Assembly (NCBI RefSeq): GCF_036287215.1 | Contig: NZ_CP142860.1 | Coordinates: forward strand, 1,302,001-1,366,000 | DNA length: 64,000 nucleotides | Reading direction: 5' to 3' | DNA from: Caproiciproducens sp. CPB-2 | GTDB lineage: Bacteria > Bacillota > Clostridia > Oscillospirales > Acutalibacteraceae | In this document: positions 43,715 to 53,469 of the stretch, in pieces | Position numbering within the stretch: position 1 is the stretch's first letter | How the letters are laid out: each line of letters begins with the position of its first letter | The notes under the pieces: model-generated | What the model was told of the DNA's origin: nothing | Database searches by the model: none | What the model saw: only the letters and a program-made list of their open reading frames with translations | Position numbers and translations under genes: made by a program

Positions 43715-44530
43715 ATGTCTGTCAAACTCATGGCGCTGGATGTAGACGGTACCCTGACCGATGAAGAGGGGAAAATCAGTCCGGAAAACGCCAACGCTGT
43801 CAAAGCGGCGGCAGCCGGGGGAATTCAGGTCGTTCTGGCCACGGGCCGGCCGCTGCAGGGAGTGGAAGCCATCTGTTCGGAGCTGGGTATCACAGGCCCG
43901 CTGATTCTGGTAAACGGCTCTCTGATTCTGTCGGATGGCGAGGTGTGGGCGGAAACCTGCCTGTCTGCCAAGGATCTGCAGACGGTCTATCGACAGGGCG
44001 CGGAAACCGGAAATATCTCCGTAATGGCCTTTCAGCCGGATATCATCCGGCTGTGGATTCCGGAGAATATGGATAAACAGTGGATTTCCGATGTGATGGA
44101 TTCTTTTCAGCTGTTCAAAAGGGCAGAGGTGACCACCTTTCAGGATTTGCCGCTGGAGCAGGTCAACAAAGTGATGCTCGTAGGCAGCGAACAGTCCATA
44201 GACAGGGTGTTCCAGACCTGGCCTGAAGAAATTTCTCATCTGGCTACGGGGCGTTCCTATCCCTATGTGGGAGAAATCAATCCTCCTGAAGCGAACAAGG
44301 GCGCCGCGCTCTCTTATGTCTGTGAGAGACTGGGACTCCGGCCGGAGGAGGTCCTGGCCATGGGGGACGGAGAAACCGACCTGCCGATGCTGAAATTTGC
44401 CGGTACCTCCGTGTTTATTCCCCGCGGGTGCAAGGTCCCGGAAATGCCGGGCCGCTTTGCGGTCGTGCCAAAGGAAGAGTGCGACCGCGGTGTTGCGTGG
44501 GGTGCCGGCCGATATTTATCCATACCATAA
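43715..44530 (+). CDS. Cof-type HAD-superfamily phosphatase
   Basis: 271 residues. Catalytic DVDGTLT near the N-terminus (Asp nucleophile about residue 9), TGRP motif 2, the C2B cap, and the closing GDGETDLPML motif 4. Members dephosphorylate sugar phosphates or flavin/pyridoxal phosphates; the substrate is unknown. Single-gene unit between its own promoter and a terminator. Confidence 0.9.
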   Translation: MSVKLMALDVDGTLTDEEGKISPENANAVKAAAAGGIQVVLATGRPLQGVEAICSELGITGPLILVNGSLILSDGEVWAETCLSAKDLQTVYRQGAETGNISVMAFQPDIIRLWIPENMDKQWISDVMDSFQLFKRAEVTTFQDLPLEQVNKVMLVGSEQSIDRVFQTWPEEISHLATGRSYPYVGEINPPEANKGAALSYVCERLGLRPEEVLAMGDGETDLPMLKFAGTSVFIPRGCKVPEMPGRFAVVPKEECDRGVAWGAGRYLSIP

Positions 44531-44574
44531 GAAAAGCAGCGGATCCTTTAAAAAAGGTTCCGCTGCTTTTTAAG
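44531..44574. terminator. Bidirectional terminator between convergent genes
   Basis: AAAAGCAGCGGA-TCC arm pairs with GGT-TCCGCTGCTTTTT. It lies 10 bases before the end of the chitinase-like gene on the other strand. Confidence 0.85.
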
Positions 44575-44583
44575 GCATCCGCC

Positions 44584-45921
44584 TTATTTGAGCGCCTGTC
44601 CGACCGACTTGATCAAGGCGCCCGTCTTGTCAAACCCCAAATCCCACACGCCGACGCCCAGCAGCTTTTTTGAATTGGAATACTGCACTTTTTTCTGAAT
44701 GGAAACAGCGTCGTCGTAGCTGATAAAAGTACTGCCGTCAAACAGCCAGGGTACCTGCGCAGAAGAGTCACGGTATCTCTTAAATGATGATTTACTCAGA
44801 TATTTTGATTGAACGGTATCATAGCCGATGGGAGCCGCGGAAGAAAATCTCTGGTGCAGCCCGCTGTTCGCACCGACGGTTCCCTGATAAAGATAACCGT
44901 AGAACGGTACGCCCAGAATCAGCTTGCCGGAAGGGAAGCCATTGTTCAGCCAGCTGCGCACAGCCGCGTCCACGCTGGACTTTGCCTGCGGGGACTGCCC
45001 CGCAGGGGGATAGAGAGGGGCGTTGAAGTCCGTATACGGTTCCCAGGAGCCGTGCAGGTCGTAGGTCATGATCATTCCGTAATCCACATACTGCGCAACG
45101 GCGGAAAGGCCGATCCGGCTCGCGTAGCTGCTGTCCGAACCGCCGGCGAAGGAGAGAATATAGTGCTTATGGTCCTTGGCCCCCTGTGCATCCAGCCTGC
45201 CGCGCAGCGCCTTCATCAAAAGGCGGAAATTGGTTCGGTCCGCGGAACGCGTGACGTTGGAGGCAAGCCCGCCCCCGGTGGGGTATTCCCAGTCGATGTC
45301 GATGCCGTCGAAGCCGTTGGCCTTCATAAAGCGGACCGCGCTGTCTGCAAAAGCAGCCCGGGAGGCTTCCGTGAGCGCGGCGTCGGAAAACCGGCCGGAG
45401 TCGCTCCAGCCGCCGATGGAAATGACGGTTCTGAGTTTGGAATATGTATGTTTCAAATTCTTAAGCTTCTTAAAGTTAGAGTAATCTATTGAGGAATCGC
45501 TTACGGTTACTTTTAAGTCCGTTCCGATTTTCGCAAACGCGTAATTCAGAACATCCAGACTGGAAGCGCTGATCTTATCGGGAGAAAATCCGGAATATGC
45601 CGACCAGCCGCCGTAGTATCCGACCAGCATTTTTGCGGGATGCTGGAATGCAGGCGGAGAGGATGGGGCCGCTTTTTTTGATGGGGAAGAGGAGCCCGCT
45701 TTCGATGAACCGGACGAGCCTGCCGAAGCTGTGCTCCCGGCCGCCGAAGACGCGGGCTGCGACGATGAACTGTCCGTGCGGTCAGCCGCAGATCCGGGGG
45801 AAGAAGGAACACTGCCGGTTCCCGTGCCCGGGTTGGTGCCGCCGGCTCCGATCACTGCGCCCAAAAGAACCAAAACGATTGCCGCGCATAAGAACTTGTG
45901 AAGGAAGGTACTCTTTTTCAT
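44584..45921 (-). CDS. Secreted GH18 chitinase-like protein
   Basis: 445 residues. A signal peptide (about 1-27, KKSTFLHKFLCAAIVLVLLGAVIGAG) is followed by a Ser/Pro/Gly/Ala-rich linker (28-90) and a GH18 barrel. The catalytic DGIDIDWE motif is at 205-212 with all acidic residues present; IGGWS is the second conserved strand. Targets may be chitin, or peptidoglycan or glycans in spore or wall turnover. No carbohydrate-binding module or LysM domain is present. Confidence 0.92.
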   Translation of the reverse strand: MKKSTFLHKFLCAAIVLVLLGAVIGAGGTNPGTGTGSVPSSPGSAADRTDSSSSQPASSAAGSTASAGSSGSSKAGSSSPSKKAAPSSPPAFQHPAKMLVGYYGGWSAYSGFSPDKISASSLDVLNYAFAKIGTDLKVTVSDSSIDYSNFKKLKNLKHTYSKLRTVISIGGWSDSGRFSDAALTEASRAAFADSAVRFMKANGFDGIDIDWEYPTGGGLASNVTRSADRTNFRLLMKALRGRLDAQGAKDHKHYILSFAGGSDSSYASRIGLSAVAQYVDYGMIMTYDLHGSWEPYTDFNAPLYPPAGQSPQAKSSVDAAVRSWLNNGFPSGKLILGVPFYGYLYQGTVGANSGLHQRFSSAAPIGYDTVQSKYLSKSSFKRYRDSSAQVPWLFDGSTFISYDDAVSIQKKVQYSNSKKLLGVGVWDLGFDKTGALIKSVGQALK

Positions 45922-46188
45922 AAATTCTCCATGTTTCGATCATTTTATCCTTATACTAACATTGCGCGGCAGAAATCTCAAACCTCAATAGATGGCAAAA
46001 TAAGCGTAAAATTTATCCTGAGCAAAAGGGATAGCTGTTGAAACCCGGCAAATTTTATAGTATTCTATGTATACGGATGTTATGAATTATGGGATTTTCA
46101 TAATAAAAGTCAGAAAGGAAGCCTTTTGGAATTTGACAGGATGGAAGCACCAAACCCTATGATAATAAGACAGTGGAGGAAGAAATGT

Positions 46189-47166
46189 ATGAAAAATCTG
46201 AATTTTGCCATTTTGTGTGCCGGGAATATCGCCGGGAAAATGGCAAAAACGGTCTCACAGATGAACGAAGTAACCCCGTACGCGATTGCGGCGCGGGAGC
46301 TGTCCAGGGCACAAGGCATGGCCGATCAGTACGGCTTTCAGAAGGCCTACGGTTCCTACGGGGAGCTTGTAAGCGATCCGGACGTTGACCTCGTTTATAT
46401 TGCCTCTCCGCATTCGCATCATTATGAGCACGCCAGGCTCTGTCTGGAGCACGGCAAGCATGTCCTGTGTGAAAAGCCGCTTACCGTCAATCAGAAGCAG
46501 GCCGAGGACCTGTTTAGCCTTGCGGAAAGCAAGCGGCTGTTTTTGTCGGAAGCCATGTGGACGCGCTTCATGCCTTTTGCGGACAAGCTGCGCGAAATAC
46601 TGGACAGCGGTGTCATCGGCGAGCCTCTCACGATGACGGTATCTTTCGGGCAGGATTTAAGGCATATCGAGCGCGTTGTCAATCCGGAGCTGGCCGGGGG
46701 CGTTCTGCTCGACATGGGTATTTATCCCCTGACCTTTGCCTCCATGTTTTTCGGCAGCGAGCTTTCGCAGGTTCAGTCCGCCTGCGTTAAAACGGCCCGC
46801 GGGGTGGATTGTCAGGACAGCGTGACGCTTGTCTTTCAAAACGGCCGTATGGCGGTCCTGAATTTTACCTTCCTATGCCCTTACGAAAACAGGGCGGTCA
46901 TCTATGGCGACAAGGGGCATATCGTGCTGGACCATTTTCATATGGCGCAGGCTGTTCAGATATACGGTAAGGGAGAAAAAGAGCCAAAAACGGTCAGCCT
47001 GCCCCATGATTTTACGGGCTACGAATACGAGGTGCGCGCCGCGGTCAAAGCGATCGGCAGCGGAAAGCTGGCCTGTGACGAAATGCCGCACGGGGAAACG
47101 CTTCGCCTTCTGGGCCTGATGGATCAGCTTCGCGCCGAATGGGGCGTCCATTATCCGTTTGAATAA
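46189..47166 (+). CDS. Gfo/Idh/MocA-family oxidoreductase
   Basis: 325 residues. A Rossmann domain (FAILCAGNIAGKMAKTV; the usual GxGxxG is CAGNIAG), then EKPLTVNQKQAEDL with the catalytic Lys of the EKP motif, MWTRFMPF, and GGVLLDMGIYPLTFA. It resembles trans-dihydrodiol or sugar dehydrogenases of the family. GGAGGAAG upstream of ATG 46189 decides the start; the earlier in-frame ATG is rejected. Monocistronic by layout. Confidence 0.9.
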   Translation: MKNLNFAILCAGNIAGKMAKTVSQMNEVTPYAIAARELSRAQGMADQYGFQKAYGSYGELVSDPDVDLVYIASPHSHHYEHARLCLEHGKHVLCEKPLTVNQKQAEDLFSLAESKRLFLSEAMWTRFMPFADKLREILDSGVIGEPLTMTVSFGQDLRHIERVVNPELAGGVLLDMGIYPLTFASMFFGSELSQVQSACVKTARGVDCQDSVTLVFQNGRMAVLNFTFLCPYENRAVIYGDKGHIVLDHFHMAQAVQIYGKGEKEPKTVSLPHDFTGYEYEVRAAVKAIGSGKLACDEMPHGETLRLLGLMDQLRAEWGVHYPFE

Positions 47167-47279
47167 ATCGGATCGCCGTACCGTTTGATAATTTCTTCCA
47201 TATGATTTATACTAAGTAATGAGATAAAAAGAGGTTTGAATCCTTACTGACACATATAAAGAAAAGAGAGGTAATTTTA

Positions 47280-48071
47280 ATGCCGCAGGACAACCGTTTT
47301 GCAGTACTGATTGATGCGGACAATGTATCGGAGAAATATATCAAGTACATTTTGGATGAGGTCTCCAATGACGGCGTTGCGACCTACAAAAGGATTTACG
47401 GCGACTGGACGAAGCCCGCGCTCGGCTCGTGGAAAAGCGTGCTGCTGGAATTTTCGATTACTCCCATTCAGCAGTACGGCTACACCACCGGGAAGAACGC
47501 GACGGATTCCGCGATGATTATTGACGCGATGGACATCCTGTACTCCGGAAATGTGGAAGGGTTCTGCATCGTCTCCAGCGACAGCGACTTTACGCGCCTC
47601 GCGGTGCGGCTGCGCGAATCCGGTATGAACGTGGTCGGCATGGGGGAGAAGAAAACGCCCCCTCCGTTTATATCCGCCTGCAACAAGTTCCGTTATCTGG
47701 AGGTCCTGGCGCGTGAAACGGCAGCGTCCAACGATCTGCCCGCGGAAGGGGAAGCCACGGAAACGGTTGCGCCGGAAATGACGCCCCTGGAAACGATTAA
47801 AAGCGCCGTCCGGACGATCGTCCAGGAAATATCCGACGACGACGGAAGGGCCTTCGTCGGTGAAATCGGGAACATGCTGGTTCGCCGCTATCCCGATTTT
47901 GACGTCAGAAATTACGGCTTTAAAAAGCTGACCCCGCTGCTCCAGTCGCTGAAAATTTTCGACATCTTCTCGGAACGGAACAGCGACGGCTACAACAGGC
48001 TGGTTTATATCAAAGAAAAAAGCGCCCCCGCACAGCAGAAAACGAACGGAAGAAAACTGCATACCAAATAA
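47280..48071 (+). CDS. NYN-domain putative RNase with OST-HTH domain
   Basis: 263 residues. An N-terminal NYN (PIN-like, LabA/DUF88) domain shows the acidic catalytic residues in LIDADN (12, 14), NATDSAMIIDAMD and SSDSDFTRL. After an acidic linker, residues about 165-250 form an OST-HTH/LOTUS RNA-binding domain (AVRTIVQEISDDDGRAFVGEIGNMLVRRYPDF...GFKKLTPLLQSL). Probably an RNA-processing or RNA-decay enzyme. Start preceded by GAGAGGTAATTTTA. Confidence 0.9.
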   Translation: MPQDNRFAVLIDADNVSEKYIKYILDEVSNDGVATYKRIYGDWTKPALGSWKSVLLEFSITPIQQYGYTTGKNATDSAMIIDAMDILYSGNVEGFCIVSSDSDFTRLAVRLRESGMNVVGMGEKKTPPPFISACNKFRYLEVLARETAASNDLPAEGEATETVAPEMTPLETIKSAVRTIVQEISDDDGRAFVGEIGNMLVRRYPDFDVRNYGFKKLTPLLQSLKIFDIFSERNSDGYNRLVYIKEKSAPAQQKTNGRKLHTK

Positions 48072-48111
48072 AACTGAGGGTCCATGACATTGTCATGGAC
48101 CCTCAGTCAGT
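48072..48111 (+). terminator. Very strong hairpin terminator
   Basis: A 17-bp stem beginning ACTGAGGGTCC with a TTG loop, followed by CAGTTTTAC. Confidence 0.8.
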
Positions 48112-48127
48112 TTTACAGACAAAAGTT

Positions 48128-48246
48128 CTCTGCCTCCCTCACAGAGGGAGGTGACGCGCCCGGCGCGTCGGAGGGAGTGAAAAAAGACTGATATCGAACT
48201 CCCTCAGTCAGGCTTCGCCTGACAGCCCCCTCATGGAGGGGGCCGG
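48128..48246. repeat. REP-like palindromic repeat cluster
   Basis: Nested hairpins: CCTCCCTC-ACA-GAGGGAGG, ACGCGCC-CGGCGCGT, TCAGGC-TTC-GCCTGA and GCCCCCTC-ATG-GAGGGGGC. The central GGAGGGAG and CTCCCTC also pair. The CTCCCTCAGTCnGGCTTCGCC type is familiar from many Oscillospirales genomes as a dispersed MITE-like repeat. It lies between convergent genes. Confidence 0.75.
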
Positions 48247-48262
48247 GAATCTTGCTATCCAT

Positions 48263-48985
48263 TTACTGCGCCGGAAGCTCGTGTTTCTTGTTGCCCAGAT
48301 AGGCGGCTTTGACTTCGGCGTTTTCCAGAAGCTCCCGTCCCTTGCCGGAAAGCTTGATGCGTCCCGTTTCAAGCACGTGCCCCTGGTCCGCCACCCGGAG
48401 TGCCAGATTGGCGTTCTGTTCAATCAGGAGGATGGTGACGCCCAGCTTGTTGATCTCCTTGATGATTTCAAAAATACCCTTGACCACCAGCGGGGCAAGG
48501 CCGAGCGAAGGCTCATCCATCATAATCAGCTCCGGCTTGCTCATGAGCGCGCGGCCCACGGCCAGCATCTGCTGTTCACCACCGGAAAGGGTTCCGGCAA
48601 GCTGCCAGGAGCGTTCCTTCAGGCGGGGGAAAAGTTCGTAAACCCATTTGATATCCTCTGAGTAATCGTCTTTTCTCATGTATGCGCCGATTTTCAGGTT
48701 TTCGAAAACCGTCAGGTTCGGAAAAATACGGCGGCCTTCCGGAACCAGCGTGATTCTGTGCCGCACGATTTCCTCCGAAGGCTTTCCGGTAATGTCTTCG
48801 TTATTATAAATGATCTTGCCGCTCTGCGGCTTGACAAGGCCGACCACGGTGCGCAGGGTCGTGCTTTTGCCCGCGCCGTTTGCGCCGATCAGCGTAACGA
48901 TGCTCTTGTCCGGCACTTCAAAGGAAATGCCCTTGACGGCCTCGATGCCGCCGTAGGAAACATATAAATTCTCAATTTTCAGCAT
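48263..48985 (-). CDS. livF: Branched-chain amino-acid ABC transporter ATPase LivF
   Basis: 240 residues: Walker A GANGAGKST, signature LSGGEQQML, Walker B ELIMMDEPSLGLAP, and the LivF-type opening MLKIENLYVSYGGIEAVKGISFEV. Pairs with LivG to drive uptake of Leu/Ile/Val or related amino acids. Overlaps livG by 14 bases; last gene of the operon. Confidence 0.95.
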   Translation of the reverse strand: MLKIENLYVSYGGIEAVKGISFEVPDKSIVTLIGANGAGKSTTLRTVVGLVKPQSGKIIYNNEDITGKPSEEIVRHRITLVPEGRRIFPNLTVFENLKIGAYMRKDDYSEDIKWVYELFPRLKERSWQLAGTLSGGEQQMLAVGRALMSKPELIMMDEPSLGLAPLVVKGIFEIIKEINKLGVTILLIEQNANLALRVADQGHVLETGRIKLSGKGRELLENAEVKAAYLGNKKHELPAQ

Positions 48986-49790
48986 CTTCGTCCACCCCCA
49001 GATAAGCCTCTACCACACGCGGGTTGTTCTGTATTTCGGCGGGTGTCCCCTTGCCGATCGTCTGACCGAAGTCCAGCACATAAATCCGGTCGGATATCTC
49101 CATCACCAGATCCATATGGTGCTCGATCAGGAAAACCGTCAGGTTGAAATCCTGCTGGATCTGCTTGATGGAGGCGGTCAGGTCCTCAGTTTCCTGTGGG
49201 TTCATCCCGGCCGCGGGCTCGTCAAGCAGAAGAAGCTCCGGCTTGGTGGCCAGCGCGCGCGCAATTTCAAGGTGGCGCTGCTGCCCGTAGGGGAGGGAAC
49301 TTGCGACGGCGTCTTTCACATCGGCCAGCCCCATCCTTTCCAGAAGCTCTTCGCTTTCCTCACGCATCCTTTTCTCCGCGCGGACCGCGCCCGGAAGCCG
49401 CAGGGTTGCGCTGAAAAGATTGCTTTTCATGGAAAAGTGTTTCGCAATGATGATATTGTCGAATACGGACAAATCCTTAAACAGGCGGATATTCTGAAAG
49501 GTACGCGCCACGCCCTTGCGGGTGATTTTGTCCGGGCCCATGCCCGTGATATCCTCGCCGTGCAGAAAGATTTTGCCGCTGGAAGGGGTGTACACGCCGG
49601 TAATCATGTTGAATGCGGTCGTTTTGCCCGCGCCGTTCGGGCCGATCAGGGCCACGATCTGGTGCTCCCGGATCGTCAGGTGCAGATTGTCGACAGCGAC
49701 GACGCCCCCGAACTGCATGGTCATATTTTCGGTTCTGAGTACGATGTTTTTATCGATTGTTTCATTGATGCTTTTGTTGTCCGGTGTCAT
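48972..49790 (-). CDS. livG: Branched-chain amino-acid ABC transporter ATPase LivG
   Basis: 272 residues: Walker A GPNGAGKTT, the LivG-specific insert with TRKGVARTFQNIRLF, signature LPYGQQRHLEIARALA and LLLDEPAAGMNPQE. The ABC domain is preceded by about 20 extra residues (MTPDNKSINETIDKN), so an internal start is possible. Overlaps livM by 4 bases. Confidence 0.95.
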   Translation of the reverse strand: MTPDNKSINETIDKNIVLRTENMTMQFGGVVAVDNLHLTIREHQIVALIGPNGAGKTTAFNMITGVYTPSSGKIFLHGEDITGMGPDKITRKGVARTFQNIRLFKDLSVFDNIIIAKHFSMKSNLFSATLRLPGAVRAEKRMREESEELLERMGLADVKDAVASSLPYGQQRHLEIARALATKPELLLLDEPAAGMNPQETEDLTASIKQIQQDFNLTVFLIEHHMDLVMEISDRIYVLDFGQTIGKGTPAEIQNNPRVVEAYLGVDEDAEN

Positions 49791-50878
49791 TTCGTGCCGC
49801 CCCCTTCTGTGCTTTTCGGGGATTTTTTAGACCTGCGTTTTTCAAAGAAGCGAAAGATCCTGTCCCAGGTCAGTTCCGTTCTGCCCATTAAGCCCTTGCT
49901 GTAGAACAGAACGATGATCATCAGCAGAAGGGAAAAAATCACCATGCTGAAGCCGGGGCGGAACAGCGAAACCTCGTAGCCTGCAACGGTCAGGGGCTCG
50001 TCGAAGGTGCGCAGGAGCTCCAGCCCGCAGGTTACGATAAACGACGCGATAACGGTGCCGCTGATGCTGCCCATGCCGCCCAGAACGATAATCAGCAGGA
50101 AGTTGTAGGTGAGCGTAAAATAGAACTGCTTGGGGTCCACCGTGCCGAGCAGGGAGGCGTAAAGGCCCCCGCCGACGCCGGCGAAAAAGCCGCCCACGAC
50201 AAAGGACATGACCTTGTGCTTGAACAGGTTGATGCCCATTGCCTCGGCCGCGATATCGTCCTCGCGGATCGCCTTGAACGCGCGCCCGTAACTGGAATTG
50301 ATCAGCAGCGCGGTCAGAATCAGGATCACGATGGCGACGCCGAACGACCACCACATATTGTTCGCGTTATCCGGAATTTTGTTGATTCCGAGCGGCCCGT
50401 TCGTTACGCTCTGCAGGTTGGTGAGCAGGATGCGGATGATTTCCGAAAAGCCGAGCGTAGCGATCGCCAGATAGTCGCCGCGCAGCCGCAGAACCGGCGC
50501 GCCGATCAGGAAGGCCGCCACTCCGGCGATCACGCCGCCCAGAAGCAGCGCCGGGACAAAGGAAAGATGAATCCCGGCAATGGCCGGATTCATGGGTTCC
50601 ATATAAAAGATGGTGGAGCGCATATCCAGCGGGAGCGTGAAAATCGCCACCGTATACGCGCCGATCGCCATGAAACCGGCCTGGCCCAGAGAGAACAGGC
50701 CGGTAAAGCCGTTGATCAGATTCATGGAAAGGCCGATAATGGTGTAAATTGCGCACAGATTCAGGATTCTGACGATGTACGCGTCCAGATAGTTGTTCGC
50801 GAAATAAATCAGTGCCAGTACAATGACCGCAAGAATCGCGGTGCAGATGATGTTGCGCTTTTTCGTATCTTTCATCAT
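49787..50878 (-). CDS. livM: Branched-chain amino-acid ABC transporter permease LivM
   Basis: 363 residues, about nine membrane helices. Family motifs: GLSMNLINGFTGLFSLGQAGFMAIGAYT and the EAA-like loop SYGRAFKAIREDDIAAEAMGINLFKHK. A hydrophilic C-terminal tail (RRSKKSPKSTEGGGTK) follows. One base separates it from livH. Confidence 0.94.
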   Translation of the reverse strand: MMKDTKKRNIICTAILAVIVLALIYFANNYLDAYIVRILNLCAIYTIIGLSMNLINGFTGLFSLGQAGFMAIGAYTVAIFTLPLDMRSTIFYMEPMNPAIAGIHLSFVPALLLGGVIAGVAAFLIGAPVLRLRGDYLAIATLGFSEIIRILLTNLQSVTNGPLGINKIPDNANNMWWSFGVAIVILILTALLINSSYGRAFKAIREDDIAAEAMGINLFKHKVMSFVVGGFFAGVGGGLYASLLGTVDPKQFYFTLTYNFLLIIVLGGMGSISGTVIASFIVTCGLELLRTFDEPLTVAGYEVSLFRPGFSMVIFSLLLMIIVLFYSKGLMGRTELTWDRIFRFFEKRRSKKSPKSTEGGGTK

Positions 50879-50879
50879 A

Positions 50880-51773
50880 TCACACCTTCTCCGTTGTCTT
50901 TTCCCCGATCAGCCCCGTCGGTTTTACCAGCAGGATTAAAATCAGGAGGATGAAGGCGAATGCATCACGGTAACCGGTCAGCGGCTGGAAGAACGCAACC
51001 AGCATAACCTCAATCAGGCCGAGAATAAAACCGCCCAGAACAGCGCCCTTAATGTTGCCGATCCCGCCGATGACCGCTGCGATGAAGCATTTCAGTCCGG
51101 GCATAACCCCCATCAGGGGGGATACCTGCGGGTATTTCATTCCCCACAGAATCACGCCGACAGCGGCCAGGCCGGAGCCGATGCCAAAGGTTGCGGCGAT
51201 GACCAGATTGATGTTGATTCCCATTACGCGCGCGATTTCATAGTCCTTTGAAACGGCGCGCATCGCCATGCCGAGCTTGGTTTTGTTGGTGACGAACAGA
51301 AGAATCGACATGCACACAACCAGAACGAGCGGCACAACGAGCGCGACCTTCTGAAGGGAGACCGTCCCAAGCGAAATGGTGGACATCAATCCTAAAAAAT
51401 CAGGAAAAGCCTTTGGTTTTCCGCTGAAAATATAGGTGGCGAGATTCTCAAGCAGGAAGGAAACGCCGATCGCCGAAACAAGGACGGAGTCCTTCGGCGC
51501 GTCGCGCAGCGGGCGGTAGGCCACTCTTTCGATCAGCATACCCAGCCCCGCGGTCAGCACGACGACAAAAATACACGCGAAATACCACGGCAGGTGAAAG
51601 ACCGCGACACCAAAAAAGGTAAAGTAGGCCGCCATCATGAAAATATCACCGTGGGCAAAGTTGATGAGGCGCAGAATCCCGTAAACCATTGTATAGCCGA
51701 CGGCTATCAGGGCGTACAGGCTTCCCACCGCAATCCCGTTTGCCAGATTTTGTAAAAACAGTTCCAGTGTCAT
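50880..51773 (-). CDS. livH: Branched-chain amino-acid ABC transporter permease LivH
   Basis: 297 residues, eight helices. LQNLANGIAVGSLYALIAVGYTMVYGILRLINFAHGDIFM is the characteristic opening, and GMAMRAVSKDYEIARVMGININ the coupling loop. Follows the binding-protein gene by 28 bases. Confidence 0.94.
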   Translation of the reverse strand: MTLELFLQNLANGIAVGSLYALIAVGYTMVYGILRLINFAHGDIFMMAAYFTFFGVAVFHLPWYFACIFVVVLTAGLGMLIERVAYRPLRDAPKDSVLVSAIGVSFLLENLATYIFSGKPKAFPDFLGLMSTISLGTVSLQKVALVVPLVLVVCMSILLFVTNKTKLGMAMRAVSKDYEIARVMGININLVIAATFGIGSGLAAVGVILWGMKYPQVSPLMGVMPGLKCFIAAVIGGIGNIKGAVLGGFILGLIEVMLVAFFQPLTGYRDAFAFILLILILLVKPTGLIGEKTTEKV

Positions 51774-51801
51774 AGCACAACATCCCTACATCGATTATTC
51801 G

Positions 51802-52974
51802 TTATTTTGCAACCGTAACCGTATCCTTGTAAGTGAATTTTCCGTTTTTCACTACTTTGATGATGGCGGAATCTTTGTCGGGATCTCCGTCCGCGTTAAA
51901 GGTCAGTTTTCCTGTCGCGCCTTCCACGTCCTTTGTCTTTGCCAAAGCGTCGCGGATAGCGGTGGAGTCGGAGGAATTGGCGGCCTCAATCGCCTTGATG
52001 ATGACGAGGTAAGCGTCGTAGCCCAGCGCGCTGACCGCGGCCATGTTCTTGTCGGGGTATTCCTTTTTATAGGCTTCGACAAACTTCTTGCCCTCTTCCG
52101 TTACGGGGGCGGAATCGTCGAAGAAGGTGGAAATGGTGGCGCCCTCCACGTCGGTGCCGCCCACGGAGGTGAACTCGTCGATATCCCATGTGTCGCCGCC
52201 GAGGAACGGGACGGTGATGCCCAGCTGACGGGCCTGCTTCATAACCAGCGCGGATTCCGTAAAGTTGCCGGGGGCAAAGATCACGTCCGGATTGGCGGCT
52301 TTTACGGTGGAAAGCTGCGCGCCGAATTCCTGATCGTTGGTGTTGTAGTTAACGGTCGTTACAACAGAGTTCGGGTCGCCGGTCAGTTTGACAAAGGCCT
52401 CCTTGAAATATGTAGCCAGACCGACTGCGTAGTCGTTGGAAACCTCCTGAATGATGGCGGCCTTTTTCGCGCCGCTCTTAAAGGCGTAGTTTGCCATGAC
52501 GGTTCCCTGGAACGGATCGAGGTAGCAGACGCGGAAATAATAGTCGTTTCCTTTTGTCACCAGCGGGTTTGTGCAGGAAGCGCCGACCGCGGGGACCTTG
52601 TTTTTCTTTACCAGATCGCCGGCAGCCATGGAAAAGCTGGAACCCCACGAGCCGATAATGGCGGAAACCTTGTCTTTTTCAATCAGACGGGCGACAGCCG
52701 TGGTAGCCTGAGCCTTGTCGGATTTGTTGTCCGCAACAACGATTTCCACTTTTTTGCCGAGAACTTCAGGATAGAGCTTGTTGGCGATTTTTATGCCTTC
52801 GACTTCGGCCTCGCCGCCTGCGGCGTTTGCACCCGTCAAAGGTTCAAATACACCGATTTTGATGGTGTCGCCGCCGGTTTCCCCGGAGCCGGACGCGGTT
52901 TCCACCTTTTTACATCCTGAAAATGCCGCCGCTGTCATTACCAATGCCAGCAGCAGTGCTGCAATTTTTTTCAT
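51802..52974 (-). CDS. livJ: Branched-chain amino-acid ABC transporter binding lipoprotein
   Basis: 390 residues. A lipoprotein signal (LLLALVMTAAAFSGC, lipobox Cys20) anchors the mature protein. The type-1 periplasmic-binding fold opens with IKIGVFEPLTGANAAGGEAEVEGIKIANKLYPEV. First and probably most highly expressed gene of the liv operon. The exact amino acid preference cannot be read. Confidence 0.93.
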   Translation of the reverse strand: MKKIAALLLALVMTAAAFSGCKKVETASGSGETGGDTIKIGVFEPLTGANAAGGEAEVEGIKIANKLYPEVLGKKVEIVVADNKSDKAQATTAVARLIEKDKVSAIIGSWGSSFSMAAGDLVKKNKVPAVGASCTNPLVTKGNDYYFRVCYLDPFQGTVMANYAFKSGAKKAAIIQEVSNDYAVGLATYFKEAFVKLTGDPNSVVTTVNYNTNDQEFGAQLSTVKAANPDVIFAPGNFTESALVMKQARQLGITVPFLGGDTWDIDEFTSVGGTDVEGATISTFFDDSAPVTEEGKKFVEAYKKEYPDKNMAAVSALGYDAYLVIIKAIEAANSSDSTAIRDALAKTKDVEGATGKLTFNADGDPDKDSAIIKVVKNGKFTYKDTVTVAK

Positions 52975-53469
52975 GTCAAGTTGCCTCCTCAGTCAATTCA
53001 GTTTATTTTTGCGGCCCATCCGGGACGCCTGTGAACGTTGTGTAAACTTTTTATGATTATATCATGCTACTATATAGAATTCAAGCAAAATGAATTTTTC
53101 GTTTTACCATCCGGCATTTTTCACAGCGCAATTTGCTCATTTCCATTCAATGGGACGGCATGATGAATATCCATGGCTGTAAAAGTGTAAATGAATTGAT
53201 ATAATGTACGCGTCATCCTTCTTTCAGGTGCCGCCGTCTTGCAATTTCGTAAAAAATTTCTCCGATGCCAAAACGGGGCCGTGTGAAATTTTTTTGCGTG
53301 GTTCCTGCAAAATCATTCGAAAATCCCGAATTTATACATTTTATTACAAAAAAGTTAAAATTTTTGCAAATAATACTGGAAAAATTTGAAAAAATAGATT
53401 ATTATTAAAGAAAGTGGTGGAATATATTTTTTTATATCATGATAAAACAACGTTTGTGGAGGCAGGACG
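52975..53469 (-). promoter_or_regulatory. liv operon promoter and gene-free region
   Basis: Minus-strand TTGAAT (53079-53084), 17-bp spacer, TATAAT (53056-53061), giving a leader of about 75 nt. The AT-rich remainder up to 53469 has no supported gene; it probably holds the bactofilin promoter, not clearly identified. Confidence 0.7.
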